64,000 bases of DNA, taken from the NCBI RefSeq assembly GCF_009857745.1, contig NZ_WWEN01000002.1, forward strand, positions 310,001 through 374,000, written 5' to 3'. This stretch comes from Thalassovita mangrovi. GTDB taxonomy: Bacteria; Pseudomonadota; Alphaproteobacteria; Rhodobacterales; Rhodobacteraceae. Every line of letters starts with the position of its first letter. Positions within the stretch are counted from its first letter, which is position 1. Positions 44,080-53,619 of this stretch are shown piece by piece. Both the position numbers and the translations under genes were made by a program. The notes under the pieces are model-generated. The model was not told where the DNA came from. It was given only the letters and a program-made list of their open reading frames with translations, and did no database searches.

Positions 44080-45429
44080 TTACGGGCAGAAAATATCGTT
44101 GAACAGCGCGAACAGCATCATGCCCAGGATCAGCGTCAGCCCGACCCGCATCAGGATATTCATCGCCTTTTCGCTGGGCGGCCGGCCGCTGACCGCCTCG
44201 TAGCCGAAGAACACCAGGTGCCCGCCATCGAGGACCGGGATCGGGAACAGGTTCAACAGCCCCACCGCGGTCGACAGCACGCCGATGAAATAGACGAAGC
44301 TCTGGGTGCCCTGGCTGGCCATCGCGCCGGACACTTCGGCGATGCCCAGGGGCCCCGACATGTTGCAGGTGCTGATCGCGCCGATCACCATGTGATACAG
44401 CCCCGACAGCGAACTGACGACGATTTCCCAGGTCACCATGACGCCATTGGACAGCGCGCTGCCAATGCTCGGCAATTCGGTCGCCGGTTCCACCAGCAGC
44501 GCGCCGACGATGCCGATGCGCCAGTTGGTTTCGAACCCGCCGCCGGGTTTCGGTTCATCCACCCGGCGCGGCGCCAGCACGAATTCAAGCGGCGCTTCCA
44601 CGCCCTCGCGCCACACGGTCAGGCTCAGCGGCTTGCCGTTGGCGGCCTCGACGGCATCCTTGAGCTGCCCGAAGGCGAAAACCGGCTGGCCGTCGACGCC
44701 GGTGATCACGTCGCCCACCTTGAGATCGATATCATAGGCCGCAGACTGCGGCGCCAGTTGCCGGATCGCGGCGGGCATCGGGTAAGGTGCCCGCAGATCG
44801 ACCATCCCGCCATCGCGGCGCACCACGTAATCCAGTTCCCGCTCAAGCGGCAGATTGTCGAGGAAATCGCCGAAATCCGGATCGTCGAAGGACGGCACAT
44901 CCTGCCCGCCGATCGACACGATTTCGTCGCCCGGCAGCAAGGCCACCGCCTGCGGCATCGGCTGCAAGGCGCCCACGGTCAGCGGCTCCTTGACCACCCC
45001 GTTGGTGAACCCGATCACGGTGAACAGGGTGATCGACAGCAGGAAATTGAACACCGGCCCGGCCGCCACCGTCGCGGTCCGCGCCCACAACGGCGCGCCC
45101 AGCATGGTGTGGCGCAGCTCTTCGGGGGTGATCGCCTTGATCGCCTCGCCGTCGCTGCCGACCGAAGCCGCGTTGGAATCGCCCAGGAACTTGACGTAGC
45201 CGCCGAAGGGCAAGGCGGCCAATTGCCAGCGGGTGCCGCGCTTGTCGACGCGCGAAAACAGCACCGGCCCGAAGCCGAGGGAAAACACTTCAGCATGGAT
45301 GCCCGACCAGCGGCCGACGATGTAATGGCCGTATTCGTGCACCGCCACGATCACCGACAGGGCGACGACAAAGGCCAACAGGGTCGAAAGCATGCCGCCA
45401 AATGCGGGAATCTGCGAAATGAAATCCAA
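44080..45429 (-). CDS. rseP: RIP metalloprotease RseP (site-2 protease)
   Basis: 449 aa. Zinc motif HEYGH at residues 31-35 in the first membrane helix, PDZ domains in the periplasmic middle part (GALQPMPQAVALLPGDEIVSIGG and DLKVGDVITGVDGQPVF), and the second metal motif LDGGH in FPIPVLDGGHLVFFGYE in the third helix. It cleaves transmembrane anti-sigma factors and remnant signal peptides inside the inner membrane. Lies 20 bp after dxr in the pyrH-to-rseP run. Confidence 0.95.
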   Translation of the reverse strand: MDFISQIPAFGGMLSTLLAFVVALSVIVAVHEYGHYIVGRWSGIHAEVFSLGFGPVLFSRVDKRGTRWQLAALPFGGYVKFLGDSNAASVGSDGEAIKAITPEELRHTMLGAPLWARTATVAAGPVFNFLLSITLFTVIGFTNGVVKEPLTVGALQPMPQAVALLPGDEIVSIGGQDVPSFDDPDFGDFLDNLPLERELDYVVRRDGGMVDLRAPYPMPAAIRQLAPQSAAYDIDLKVGDVITGVDGQPVFAFGQLKDAVEAANGKPLSLTVWREGVEAPLEFVLAPRRVDEPKPGGGFETNWRIGIVGALLVEPATELPSIGSALSNGVMVTWEIVVSSLSGLYHMVIGAISTCNMSGPLGIAEVSGAMASQGTQSFVYFIGVLSTAVGLLNLFPIPVLDGGHLVFFGYEAVSGRPPSEKAMNILMRVGLTLILGMMLFALFNDIFCP

Positions 45430-45449
45430 GCTCTTGCCTCTTCTATCTT

Positions 45450-46619
45450 TTAAACCCGCGCACCGATCAGCCGGTCGGCCTGTTCTCTGGCCATTTGGTC
45501 AATCCGCGCAACATTATCAAGTGTGACCGCGGCCCCGATCAGGCCCGCTTCCTTCGACATAGCATCCAGAACGTCTTCCACAATCCGTGCCATGTCCAGA
45601 AAGCCGATGCGCCCGGCGATGAAATAATCCAAAGCGCGTTCTTTCGCGGCGTTAAAGGCGGCACCGGACAGCCCGCCCGCCTCCATCACCTCATAGGCCA
45701 GCCGCAGCGCCGGATAGCGCGCCGGATCGGGGGCGCGGAAATTCAGCTGGCCGATCTTGGCCAGGTCCAGCCGTTCCACCGGCAGCGGTTTGCGCTCCGG
45801 CCAGTGCAGCGCGTACCCGATGGCGTGGCGCATATCGGGTGCGCCCAGATGCGCCATCAGCGCCCCGTCGTTGAAACCGACCAGCGCATGCACCATGGAT
45901 TCGGGATGCACCAGCACCTCGATCTGGTCCGGGCGCACGCCGAAATATTCCTTCACCTCAATGACTTCCAGCGCCTTGTTGAACATCGAGGCGCTGTCGA
46001 TGGTGATCCGCTGCCCCATGTCCCAATTGGGATGGCTGGATGCTTCGGCCAGCGTCGCGGTGGCCAGCTTTTCCAGCGGCCAGTCGCGGAACGCGCCGCC
46101 GCTGGCGGTGATGATGATGCGTTCGACCGCGTCGATCTCTTCGCCGACCAGCCCCTGGAAGATCGCCGAATGTTCGCTGTCCACCGGCAGCACGCGGGCC
46201 TGGTGCTTGCGTGCGGTGTCCATCAGCAGCGGCCCGGCAGCGACCAGCGATTCCTTGTTGGCGAGCGCCAGCGTCGCCCCCTGTTCCAACGCCTTCAAAC
46301 CGGGCGCCAGACCGGCCGAACCGACAATGGCCGACATCACCCAATCGGCGGGCCGCTGCGCCGCTTCCAGCAACGCGCCCTGCCCCGCCGCCGCCTCGAT
46401 CCCCGATCCGGCCAGTGCCTCGCGCAGGTCGGGCAGCATTTCGGGATAGGCCGTCACCGCCACCTCGGCGCGCAGGTCCTGCGCGTCGCGGGCCAGCTGC
46501 ACGATATTGCGCCCGCCCGACAGGGCGACCACGTCGTAGGCGTCCGGATCGCGCGCGATCAGGTCGATGGTGTTCTGTCCGATGGACCCCGTTGCGCCGA
46601 AAATCGAAACCCGTCTCAT
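45450..46619 (-). CDS. dxr: 1-deoxy-D-xylulose 5-phosphate reductoisomerase
   Basis: 389 aa. Second step of the MEP isoprenoid pathway, giving 2-C-methylerythritol 4-phosphate with NADPH. VSIFGATGSIGQNTIDL is the nucleotide-binding turn, LANKESLVAAG and PVDSEHSAIFQ contain metal and substrate ligands, and ASGGAFRDWP and HPNWDMGQRITIDSASMFNK follow. The start at 46619 overlaps the cdsA stop as ATGA. A much longer frame running back to 47516 merely reads antiphase through cdsA. Confidence 0.97.
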   Translation of the reverse strand: MRRVSIFGATGSIGQNTIDLIARDPDAYDVVALSGGRNIVQLARDAQDLRAEVAVTAYPEMLPDLREALAGSGIEAAAGQGALLEAAQRPADWVMSAIVGSAGLAPGLKALEQGATLALANKESLVAAGPLLMDTARKHQARVLPVDSEHSAIFQGLVGEEIDAVERIIITASGGAFRDWPLEKLATATLAEASSHPNWDMGQRITIDSASMFNKALEVIEVKEYFGVRPDQIEVLVHPESMVHALVGFNDGALMAHLGAPDMRHAIGYALHWPERKPLPVERLDLAKIGQLNFRAPDPARYPALRLAYEVMEAGGLSGAAFNAAKERALDYFIAGRIGFLDMARIVEDVLDAMSKEAGLIGAAVTLDNVARIDQMAREQADRLIGARV

Positions 46620-47404
46620 CCGGCCCCCGGCAGGAAATCGGTCACCATGCGCACGATCAGCACCAGCAGAAGCGCGCCCAGCATGGCGTCGAACCGGTCC
46701 AGGAACCCGCCATGGCCCGGGATCAGGTTGGAGGCATCCTTGACCCCCACCTTGCGCTTCACCGCGCTTTCGGCGACATCGCCCAGCTGCCCGGCGAAGG
46801 CCATGATCACGCTGACCACCACGATCGCCGCCCCGGCGGCGCCGTAGGTCATGAAGCCAAAACCCACCAGCCCGGCGGCGATCCATCCCGCCACGGTGCC
46901 CGACCAGGTCTTTTTCGGGCTGACGCGGGGCCAGAATTTCGGCCCGCCCAGCATCCGGCCCGCGAAATACCCGGCGATGTCGCTCGCAGCGACCACCGCC
47001 ACCAGCCAGATCACCCAGGTCAGCCCGGTCGCGCGCAGGCTCAGAGCGCCGAAGGCGCCCAGCAGGATCACCGGCGCATAGGCCAGCCAGATCGCCTTGT
47101 GATCCTTGACCGAAGACATTCCCGCCAGCACCGGCGCCAGCAGCACCGGCAGCAGCGCCTGCCCCGGCAGGTAAGCCGTCATCGCCATCACCCCGGCGCA
47201 CAAAAGCCCCATCCAGATCCGCGCGGCGCCGTTTTCCGGCGCCAGCATCCGCATCAGTTCCCAGATCATCAGCCCGGTCAGCGCCGCGATCATCGCCAGG
47301 AACACCGTGCCGCCCATCCAGGCCGCCCAGCCGCCCACCGCGACCAGCACCACCGCAGACCCGACGCGCGGCGCCAGGTCCTGCCATTTGGATGACCCGC
47401 TCAT
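46616..47404 (-). CDS. cdsA: Phosphatidate cytidylyltransferase
   Basis: 262 aa, about seven membrane helices. It makes CDP-diacylglycerol, the precursor of membrane phospholipids. The family signature near the C terminus is S(A)VKRKVGVKDASNLIPGHGGFLDRFD. The start ATG 47404 overlaps the uppS stop (ATGA), and its own stop overlaps the dxr start in the same way. Glycerol-phospholipid and isoprenoid genes are thus tightly coupled here, the standard proteobacterial arrangement. Confidence 0.94.
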   Translation of the reverse strand: MSGSSKWQDLAPRVGSAVVLVAVGGWAAWMGGTVFLAMIAALTGLMIWELMRMLAPENGAARIWMGLLCAGVMAMTAYLPGQALLPVLLAPVLAGMSSVKDHKAIWLAYAPVILLGAFGALSLRATGLTWVIWLVAVVAASDIAGYFAGRMLGGPKFWPRVSPKKTWSGTVAGWIAAGLVGFGFMTYGAAGAAIVVVSVIMAFAGQLGDVAESAVKRKVGVKDASNLIPGHGGFLDRFDAMLGALLLVLIVRMVTDFLPGAG

Positions 47405-48138
47405 GCCTTGACCGCGCCGAACCGACGCTCGCGCGTGCCGTAATTCTGCACCAGCCCGGCCAGGATATCGCGGGTGAAATCCGGCCACAGCGTGTCGATG
47501 AATTCGTACTCGGCATAGGCCGACTGCCACAGCAGGAAATTGGAAATCCGCGCCTCGCCGCTGGTGCGGATCACCAGGTCGGGATCGGGCAGCACGCAGG
47601 TATCGAGGTATTTCGGCAGCGTTTCCTCGTCCACCTGATCGGGGTCGAGCCTGCCTGCCGCCACGTCCTGCGCCAGCCGCTTGGTGGCGCGCGCCACCTC
47701 GTCGCGGCCGCCATAGTTCAACGCGATGGTCAGATGCACTCGGTCGTTATTCGCGGTAAGCTGTTCCAGCTCGTCCATCATGTCGACCAGCTTCTTGTCC
47801 AGCTTCACCCGGTCGCCGATGAACCGCACCCGCACGCCTTCGTCATGCAGCGCCCTGGCTTCCTTGGTGATATAGCGGCGGAACAGGCTCATCAGCCCGG
47901 CGACCTCGACCTGGGTGCGTTTCCAGTTCTCGGTCGAAAACGCGAAGATGGTGATGTACTTGACCCCCAGATCGGGGCAGGCCTCGACGATCTCGCGCAC
48001 CCGGCGGGCGCCTGCGTGGTGGCCGAACAGCCGCGGCCGCCCCCGTGCCTGGGCCCAGCGGCCATTGCCATCCATGATGATGGCCACGTGGCGCGGACCA
48101 GACCCAGTACCGGTTTCGGGGGCGGTTTTCTTGAGCAT
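47401..48138 (-). CDS. uppS: Isoprenyl transferase (undecaprenyl diphosphate synthase type)
   Basis: 245 aa. It adds isopentenyl units with cis double bonds to form the C55 lipid carrier for peptidoglycan and O-antigen. VAIIMDGNGRWAQARGRPR carries the catalytic Asp, and HHAGARRVREIV, FSTENWKR and LVIRTSGEARISNFLLWQSAYAE are family blocks. ATG 48138 is preferred; a TTG at 48156 overlapping the frr stop (TTGA) would add six residues and cannot be excluded. Confidence 0.95.
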   Translation of the reverse strand: MLKKTAPETGTGSGPRHVAIIMDGNGRWAQARGRPRLFGHHAGARRVREIVEACPDLGVKYITIFAFSTENWKRTQVEVAGLMSLFRRYITKEARALHDEGVRVRFIGDRVKLDKKLVDMMDELEQLTANNDRVHLTIALNYGGRDEVARATKRLAQDVAAGRLDPDQVDEETLPKYLDTCVLPDPDLVIRTSGEARISNFLLWQSAYAEYEFIDTLWPDFTRDILAGLVQNYGTRERRFGAVKA

Positions 48139-48152
48139 CGGGGTAATCCGGC

Positions 48153-48716
48153 TCAAACCTGCATGATCTCGGCTTGCTTGGTCTCAAGCGCCTTGTCGAC
48201 ATTGCCGATGAACTTGTTGGTCAGGTCCTGCACCTCGTTTTCCCAGAATTTCTGGTCGTCTTCCGACATGCCGTCGGCCTTGGCCTTCTTGACCTGGTCC
48301 ATGCCGTCGCGGCGCACGTTGCGGATCGCCACCCGGGCGCTTTCGGCATATTGCGCGGCCACCCGGCCCAGTTCGCGGCGGCGTTCCTCGTTCAGTTCGG
48401 GGATCGGCAGCATGACGATGGTGCCGTTGGTCTGGGGGTTGATGCCCAGGCCGCTGTTCATGATCGCCTTTTCCACCGCGTTGACCATCGACTTGTCCCA
48501 GACATTGACCGTCACCATCCGCGGTTCGGGCACGTTGATCGTGCCGACCTGGTTGATCGGGGTCTTCTGGCCGTAGGCTTCGACCATCACCGGTTCCAGC
48601 ATCGAGGCCGAGGCCCGGCCGGTCCGCAGCGACGCGAATTCGGTTTTCAGCGCTGCCATCGCGCCTTCCATCCGGCGCTGCAGGTCGTCGGTGTCAATCA
48701 TGAAATCTTCAGACAT
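48153..48716 (-). CDS. frr: Ribosome recycling factor
   Basis: 187 aa, standard length. With EF-G it splits post-termination ribosomes. The domain I three-helix bundle ends are visible ([20 protein letters not shown] at the start, [12 protein letters not shown] late), with domain II between ([16 protein letters not shown]). AAGGAAG stands 6 bp before ATG 48716. It follows pyrH by 63 bp, the usual neighbour. Confidence 0.97.
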   Translation of the reverse strand: MSEDFMIDTDDLQRRMEGAMAALKTEFASLRTGRASASMLEPVMVEAYGQKTPINQVGTINVPEPRMVTVNVWDKSMVNAVEKAIMNSGLGINPQTNGTIVMLPIPELNEERRRELGRVAAQYAESARVAIRNVRRDGMDQVKKAKADGMSEDDQKFWENEVQDLTNKFIGNVDKALETKQAEIMQV

Positions 48717-48779
48717 CTTGTTCTTCCTTGCTTGTCGGCCCGTCAGGGCCGGTGCTGACCGCTCAACGGCAGGTTAGCC

Positions 48780-49529
48780 TTATCCGTTTACCGTTGTATA
48801 GGTGCCTTGCCCGGCAAGAATGCCGCGGAACCCACCCGGCTCATCGAGGCTGAAGACGATGATCGGCAGGTTGTTGTCGCGCGCTAGCGCGATGGCCGAG
48901 GCGTCCATCACGCCCAGATGCTGCGCCAGCACCTCGTCATAGGTGACCTTCTCGTACCGCTTGGCGTCGTCGAACTTCACCGGGTCCTTGTCGTAAACGC
49001 CGTCCACCTTGGTGCCCTTGAAGATCGCTTCGCAGGCCATCTCGTTTGCCCGCAGCGTCGCGGCCGTGTCGGTGGTGAAATAGGGGTTGCCGGTGCCCGC
49101 GGCGAAGATGCAGACCCGTTTCTTTTCCAGGTGGCGCACCGCGCGGCGGCGAATATAGGGCTCGCAAACCTGGTCCATCGGGATCGCGCTGATCACCCGG
49201 GTGAAGACGCCCAGCGATTCCAGCGCCGCCTGCATCGCCAGCGCGTTCATCACCGTGGCCAGCATCCCCATGTAATCGGCGGTGGTGCGTTCCATCCCCT
49301 GCGCCGATCCCTGCAGCCCGCGGAAGATGTTGCCGCCGCCGATCACCATGCAGATTTCCACGCCCATGTCGTGCACCGATTTGACCTCGCGCGCGACCCG
49401 TTCGACGGTCGGCGGGTGCAGGCCGAATCCCTGCGGGCCCATCAGCGCCTCGCCAGATATTTTCAGCATCACCCGTTTGAACTTGGTGTCGGGTAGCGGG
49501 GTCGAGGGGGTCTCGGCGTCAGCGGCCAT
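48780..49529 (-). CDS. pyrH: Uridylate kinase
   Basis: 249 aa. It phosphorylates UMP to UDP in pyrimidine synthesis. The amino-acid-kinase fold is shown by [25 protein letters not shown] and [16 protein letters not shown], with a C-terminal TTVNG. ATG 49529 is preferred because GGAG lies 6 bp before it; an ATG four codons upstream (49541) has no ribosome site. First gene of the pyrH-frr-uppS-cdsA-dxr-rseP run. Confidence 0.95.
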   Translation of the reverse strand: MAADAETPSTPLPDTKFKRVMLKISGEALMGPQGFGLHPPTVERVAREVKSVHDMGVEICMVIGGGNIFRGLQGSAQGMERTTADYMGMLATVMNALAMQAALESLGVFTRVISAIPMDQVCEPYIRRRAVRHLEKKRVCIFAAGTGNPYFTTDTAATLRANEMACEAIFKGTKVDGVYDKDPVKFDDAKRYEKVTYDEVLAQHLGVMDASAIALARDNNLPIIVFSLDEPGGFRGILAGQGTYTTVNG

Positions 49530-49735
49530 GCGATGCTCCATCTGGCAGTCTTGGAATTGGCCGCAAAATGTCGGAAATCGCCGCGAGGTTCAATCAAAGA
49601 TCGGCGCATTGGGGCGATTATCGCCGAAACCGGCCCTGCCCGGCCCAGCAGACTGACGACCTTGTTCCGGGCTATTCACGAAATTTCCCCTTACCCGGCT
49701 TCCCCCACGGCGTTTGAGCCATTATCTCCCCCCCC

Positions 49736-50617
49736 ATGTTCGACCTGACCGATATCCCTGCCGACCGCCCCGTCCTAATCGCCGGGCCCACCGCCTCGGG
49801 CAAATCCGCCCTGGCGCTGGACATCGCGCGCCGACAGGGCGGCGTGGTGATCAATGCCGACGCGATCCAGGTCTATGGCAACTGGCGCGTGCTGACCGCC
49901 CGGCCGAGCGTGGAGGAAGAGGCCGAGGCGCCGCACCTTCTCTACGGCCACATCCCGGGCGATGCGGATTACTCGGTCGGCCACTGGCTGCGCGAGATCG
50001 CGCCGCTTTTGCGGAGCGGCGAGCGCCCGATCATCACCGGCGGCACCGGGCTTTATTTCACCGCGCTGACCGAAGGATTGGCCGATATCCCCGCCACCCC
50101 GCCAGACATCCGCGCCGAGGCCGATACCCGCATGGCTGAAGACGGCCGCGAGGCATTGCTGGCCGAACTCGACGAAGAAAGCCGCGCTCGGATCGACCAG
50201 CTGAACCCGATGCGGGTGCAGCGCGCCTGGGAAGTGCTGCGCGCCACCGGGCGCGGCATCGCCGCCTGGCAGGACGACACGCCGCCGCCGCTCTTGCCGC
50301 TCGATCGGACCGTGCCGATCCTGTTCGATGTCGACAAGGATTGGCTCAACGCCCGCATCGCGCGGCGGTTTGATATGATGCTGGATCAGGGCGCGCTGGA
50401 GGAAGCCCGCGCCAACCTGCCCCACTGGGCCCCCGCTAAACTGTCGGCCAAGGCGATCGGCGCGCCCGAGCTGATCGCGCATCTGCAAGGCGAATTGACG
50501 CTGGATCAGGCCCGCGACGCGGCCACCATCGCCACTCGCCAATTCGCCAAACGTCAACGCACATGGTTCCGCTCGAAAATGCGCAACTGGCGCAAGCTCA
50601 ACCCAGAGCAGAGCTGA
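49736..50617 (+). CDS. miaA: tRNA dimethylallyltransferase
   Basis: 293 aa. It adds a dimethylallyl group to A37 of tRNAs that read UNN codons. The P-loop [14 protein letters not shown], the DAIQVY substrate site and the [12 protein letters not shown] segment are clear, and the C-terminal zinc-finger-like part of longer MiaAs is absent, as usual in this group. The start codon directly follows eight C residues (49728-49735) and there is no Shine-Dalgarno, the second gene in this window with a C-run in place of a ribosome site. Confidence 0.95.
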   Translation: MFDLTDIPADRPVLIAGPTASGKSALALDIARRQGGVVINADAIQVYGNWRVLTARPSVEEEAEAPHLLYGHIPGDADYSVGHWLREIAPLLRSGERPIITGGTGLYFTALTEGLADIPATPPDIRAEADTRMAEDGREALLAELDEESRARIDQLNPMRVQRAWEVLRATGRGIAAWQDDTPPPLLPLDRTVPILFDVDKDWLNARIARRFDMMLDQGALEEARANLPHWAPAKLSAKAIGAPELIAHLQGELTLDQARDAATIATRQFAKRQRTWFRSKMRNWRKLNPEQS

Positions 50618-50644
50618 CCCGAAGGAAATCCCTTTACATATTCC

Positions 50645-50655
50645 GTCAGTCTGAC
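50645..50655. promoter_or_regulatory. Small inverted repeat ahead of the AraC-type gene
   Basis: GTCAG-T-CTGAC, 45 bp before the start at 50700. It could be an operator, possibly for autoregulation; too short to be sure. Confidence 0.3.
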
Positions 50656-50699
50656 AAAGTGTTAGCCCATGAACCGGCCCTGACCACTCGGACCCGCCG

Positions 50700-51524
50700 A
50701 TGACGCATGACAGACAAGACGACCGGATTTCACTGGAAACCACGGCCCAGTTCACCCATGGGGCGCCGTGGCGGCTGTCGCTGCCGCATGACCTGCCCGA
50801 TTACCTGCTGATCTGGACCACCAAGGGACAGGCGGTGGCGTCGCTGAACGGCTGCCGCCGCGGCGTCGGCGCCCATTGCGCCATCATCGTGCCGCCGGGC
50901 ACGTTGTTTTCGCTCGACCTGGGGCGCACCGGCGGCGGGCTGGTGCTGTCGCTCAGTCCCGAACTGGCCGATCAATCCCACCTGCCCGACCAGCCGCGGC
51001 TGCTGCAACTTCGCGAGGTGCAGGCGCAGGCCGAAATCACCGCCGCGCTGGACGCGATCCACAAAGAGGCGCGCTCGGATCAGCCTTTCCGCATGGATGC
51101 CTGCCGCGCCCATACCGCGCTGTTGTCGGTCAGCCTGCGCCGGCGCATCGCCGCACTGCCCGCAACCGAGAAAACCACCGGCGCGCAGCGGCTGGTCAAC
51201 GCCTTCTCGGCACTGATTGGCAAGCACCATGCCGAGGGTCTGGCGCTGGCCGATTACGCCCGCATGCTGGGCGTCACGCCGACCCACCTGACCCGCGCCT
51301 GCAAGGATTGCAGCGGCAACACCGCCGGCGACCTGCTGGCCCAGTGCAGCCTCTACGCCGCCCGCGACCTGATCGAAACCACCGCCACGCCGCTGCAGGA
51401 TATCGCTGGCCAGCTGGGCTTCGGCAGCGCCGCCTATTTTTCCCGTTTCGTGCAGAACCAGACCGGCCAGTCGCCCAGCGACCTGCGCCGCGCCGCCCGC
51501 GCCCGCGGCATGGCCGCGCGCTGA
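50700..51524 (+). CDS. AraC family transcriptional regulator
   Basis: 274 aa. The N-terminal half resembles an AraC-type cupin sensor (a LPDYLLIWTTKGQAVASLNG strand region). The C-terminal ~100 residues hold two helix-turn-helix units: LADYARMLGVTPTHLTRACKDCSG and LQDIAGQLGFGSAAYFSRFVQNQTGQSP, the latter the AraC signature. It shares an intergenic region only with miaA upstream and converges on the di-haem peroxidase gene. Its targets are unknown; a small inverted repeat lies upstream. Confidence 0.9.
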   Translation: MTHDRQDDRISLETTAQFTHGAPWRLSLPHDLPDYLLIWTTKGQAVASLNGCRRGVGAHCAIIVPPGTLFSLDLGRTGGGLVLSLSPELADQSHLPDQPRLLQLREVQAQAEITAALDAIHKEARSDQPFRMDACRAHTALLSVSLRRRIAALPATEKTTGAQRLVNAFSALIGKHHAEGLALADYARMLGVTPTHLTRACKDCSGNTAGDLLAQCSLYAARDLIETTATPLQDIAGQLGFGSAAYFSRFVQNQTGQSPSDLRRAARARGMAAR

Positions 51525-51543
51525 GCCGTCCAACAGGCACGAA

Positions 51544-51685
51544 GCCGGGCCAGCGCCAGTCCGCGGGATGGCGCTGCTAAGCTTGGAGCATGGCAGTTTA
51601 TCCAGCCAAGCCCATGTACGTTATCGGCATTGGAGCGCGCCCTCGAAAGCGCCAGCCCGTCCGGGCGGACTGGCGCTGGCCCGGC
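51544..51685. repeat. Dispersed intergenic element, copy B, bounded by 21-bp perfect inverted repeats
   Basis: Arms at 51544-51564 and 51665-51685 are identical in sequence to those of copy A (6973-7116). The interior shares TGGCGCTGC, CATGGCAGTTTAT and CCAGCCA with copy A but differs in between, with a similar length. The flank GGCCTACGGCCTTGT extends the similarity outside the right arm. It fills the gap between the 3' ends of the convergent AraC-type and di-haem peroxidase genes. Confidence 0.85.
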
Positions 51686-51709
51686 GGCCTACGGCCTTGT
51701 TCCTGGCCC

Positions 51710-52852
51710 CTACTCTTCCAGCAAATCCTCATAGCGCGCATCGGTCAGCGTCTTCAGGAACGCCACCAGCGCATCGATCCGCTCGTCTTCCAGCGCCGGG
51801 CCATGGGTCAGCTGTTCCATCGACAGGGTGCCGTCCACCTCCGGCACCGCCCATTGCTGACCGGTTTCGGGGTTGATCTGCCGCTTGGCCGATTTGGAAT
51901 TGTACTTGTTGTAGAACAGAACCACCGTGCGCAGGTCCGCGAACACGCCGTTATGCATGTAGGGTCCGGTCACCGCGACATTGCGCAGGGTCGGCACCTT
52001 GAACTTGCCCGCCTGCGCCGGATCGTCGACGGCCGGATTTTCCAGCAGCCCGTTATCGACGTAATCCGGCCCCTTCCCGTTGGCCTCGCGCACCGCCGTG
52101 TTCACCGGCACGCCGATATTGTGATATTCGTAGTTGCTGAAGGTTTCCTGCTGCGACACCGGGCTGGTCTGCAACTGGTGGCACAGGTTGCAATTGGTGA
52201 ACTGCTCGGAAAAGAACAGCAGCCGGCCCAGGTCTTCTTCCGGCGTCAGCTCGACCTCGCCGCGCAGGTAGCGGTCGTATTTGGAATCGAAGGGCGCGAA
52301 ATAGTCGGTCTTCTCGAAGGCCGCGATACTGTCGGTCATCGCCTCGAAGGCGCGGTCGCTGTCGGCAAAGACATCCGCGCCGTAAAGCGCCTGCATCGAC
52401 ACCACGTAATCGCCGTTTTCGCGCAGCCGTTCCACCACGCTGGCCCGGTCGGGCATCGCCATTTCCACCGGGTTCAGCGGCGGGCCACCCGCCTGTTCGG
52501 CCAGGGTCGCCGCCCGCCCGTCGAGGAACTGACCGCCGATCCACGCGCCATCCTCGCGCTGGTGAAAGCGCGGCGAAAACGCGGCATAGCTCGCGGTCGG
52601 CGCATTGCGGTCGCCCAGCGAGGTGCCGTCGTCGCCGATCGACACCGCGCCGCGCGGATCGGCGAAACCGTATTCCGGCTGGTGGCAGCTGGCGCAGGCC
52701 TGGCTGCGGGTCTGCGACAGGTCCATGTCGAAAAACAGCGCCTCGCCCAAAGCTTCCTTGCTGCCGAAGATCAGGTCCTCGGCCCAGGCCCCGCCGCCCC
52801 CCATCGCCGCGATGAGAACGGAGGCGAAGGTCAAAGTCCTGGCTGCGGGCAT
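51710..52852 (-). CDS. Di-haem cytochrome c peroxidase (MauG/CcpA family)
   Basis: 380 aa. Signal peptide (MPAARTLTFASVLIAA...AWA), then two CxxCH haem c sites: CASCH and CNLCH. The spacing and the TLRNVAVTGPYMHNG segment fit the bacterial di-haem peroxidase family, which reduces H2O2 in the periplasm with electrons from cytochrome c. A MauG-type post-translational oxidase role is also possible. The start at 52852 has AAGGA 6 bp upstream, preferred over ATGs at 52867 and 52924. Confidence 0.9.
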   Translation of the reverse strand: MPAARTLTFASVLIAAMGGGGAWAEDLIFGSKEALGEALFFDMDLSQTRSQACASCHQPEYGFADPRGAVSIGDDGTSLGDRNAPTASYAAFSPRFHQREDGAWIGGQFLDGRAATLAEQAGGPPLNPVEMAMPDRASVVERLRENGDYVVSMQALYGADVFADSDRAFEAMTDSIAAFEKTDYFAPFDSKYDRYLRGEVELTPEEDLGRLLFFSEQFTNCNLCHQLQTSPVSQQETFSNYEYHNIGVPVNTAVREANGKGPDYVDNGLLENPAVDDPAQAGKFKVPTLRNVAVTGPYMHNGVFADLRTVVLFYNKYNSKSAKRQINPETGQQWAVPEVDGTLSMEQLTHGPALEDERIDALVAFLKTLTDARYEDLLEE

Positions 52853-53003
52853 GGTCGGTCCTTTCATGCAATCACGGGACCCCGCATAGCGAAGCCCCGC
52901 GCGTTGCGACTTGACATAAGACAATTTTCCGAGGGTTTCTATCGGATATTGAAGGCCAGGGCGGAACCCGGCCCACGGCGCAGTCCGAAAATCAAAGCGG
53001 CGC

Positions 53004-53588
53004 TCAGCTGCCCCAGATCACCTTCACGTAATTGCGGGTTTCCTTGTAGGGCGGCACGCCGCCGTGCTTTTCCACCGCCTCGGGCCCGGCATTATAGGCC
53101 GCCAGCGCCAGCCGCCAGGACCCGAAGCGCTGATATTGCTGCGCCAGGTAACGCGCCCCGCCGTCGAGGTTTTCGTAAGGATCATGCGGATCGACGCCCA
53201 ACACGCGGGCGGTCTGCGGCATCAGCTGCGCCAAACCCAACGCGCCCTTGGGCGACTTGGCCCGCGCATTGAAGCCCGATTCCTGCTGCACCAGCCGAAG
53301 AAACAGGTCCTCGGGCACCCCGTGACGGGTCGCGGCGGATCGCGCCATGTCCAGGTAAGGCCCATCATATTTTCCGTTGAACCCGGGCGTGCCCCATTTC
53401 GTGGGCGTGTGCACCGTGGCCGGTTTCAGCCGCACCGAATTGTTGTATTGGCTCGCCGCGCGGTTATCCAGAACGCGGGTCTGCGACTTGAACAGCTTCA
53501 CCCGCGATTTCGACGACAGAACATCGGCCTGAACGCCCGTCGCGGCGCACAAAGCAAGCGCCAGTCCCAATGCAAAACCCGTCCGCAT
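53004..53588 (-). CDS. Lytic transglycosylase (SLT domain)
   Basis: 194 aa. A signal peptide is followed by ~45 linker residues and an SLT domain: [28 protein letters not shown] with the catalytic Glu in QQESGF, then YNAGPEAV. It cleaves glycan strands of peptidoglycan with formation of 1,6-anhydro ends. Small size suggests a single-domain enzyme used in septation, secretion or flagellar assembly. ATG 53588 preferred to a GTG three codons upstream. Confidence 0.88.
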   Translation of the reverse strand: MRTGFALGLALALCAATGVQADVLSSKSRVKLFKSQTRVLDNRAASQYNNSVRLKPATVHTPTKWGTPGFNGKYDGPYLDMARSAATRHGVPEDLFLRLVQQESGFNARAKSPKGALGLAQLMPQTARVLGVDPHDPYENLDGGARYLAQQYQRFGSWRLALAAYNAGPEAVEKHGGVPPYKETRNYVKVIWGS

Positions 53589-53619
53589 AGCAATCACTCA
53601 CATCAATGTCCCGGGCGCA

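Noticed and set aside
45450-47516. Single long protein joining dxr to upstream sequence
   Set aside because: The N-terminal third reads antiphase through cdsA; dxr has its own start at 46619 overlapping the cdsA stop.
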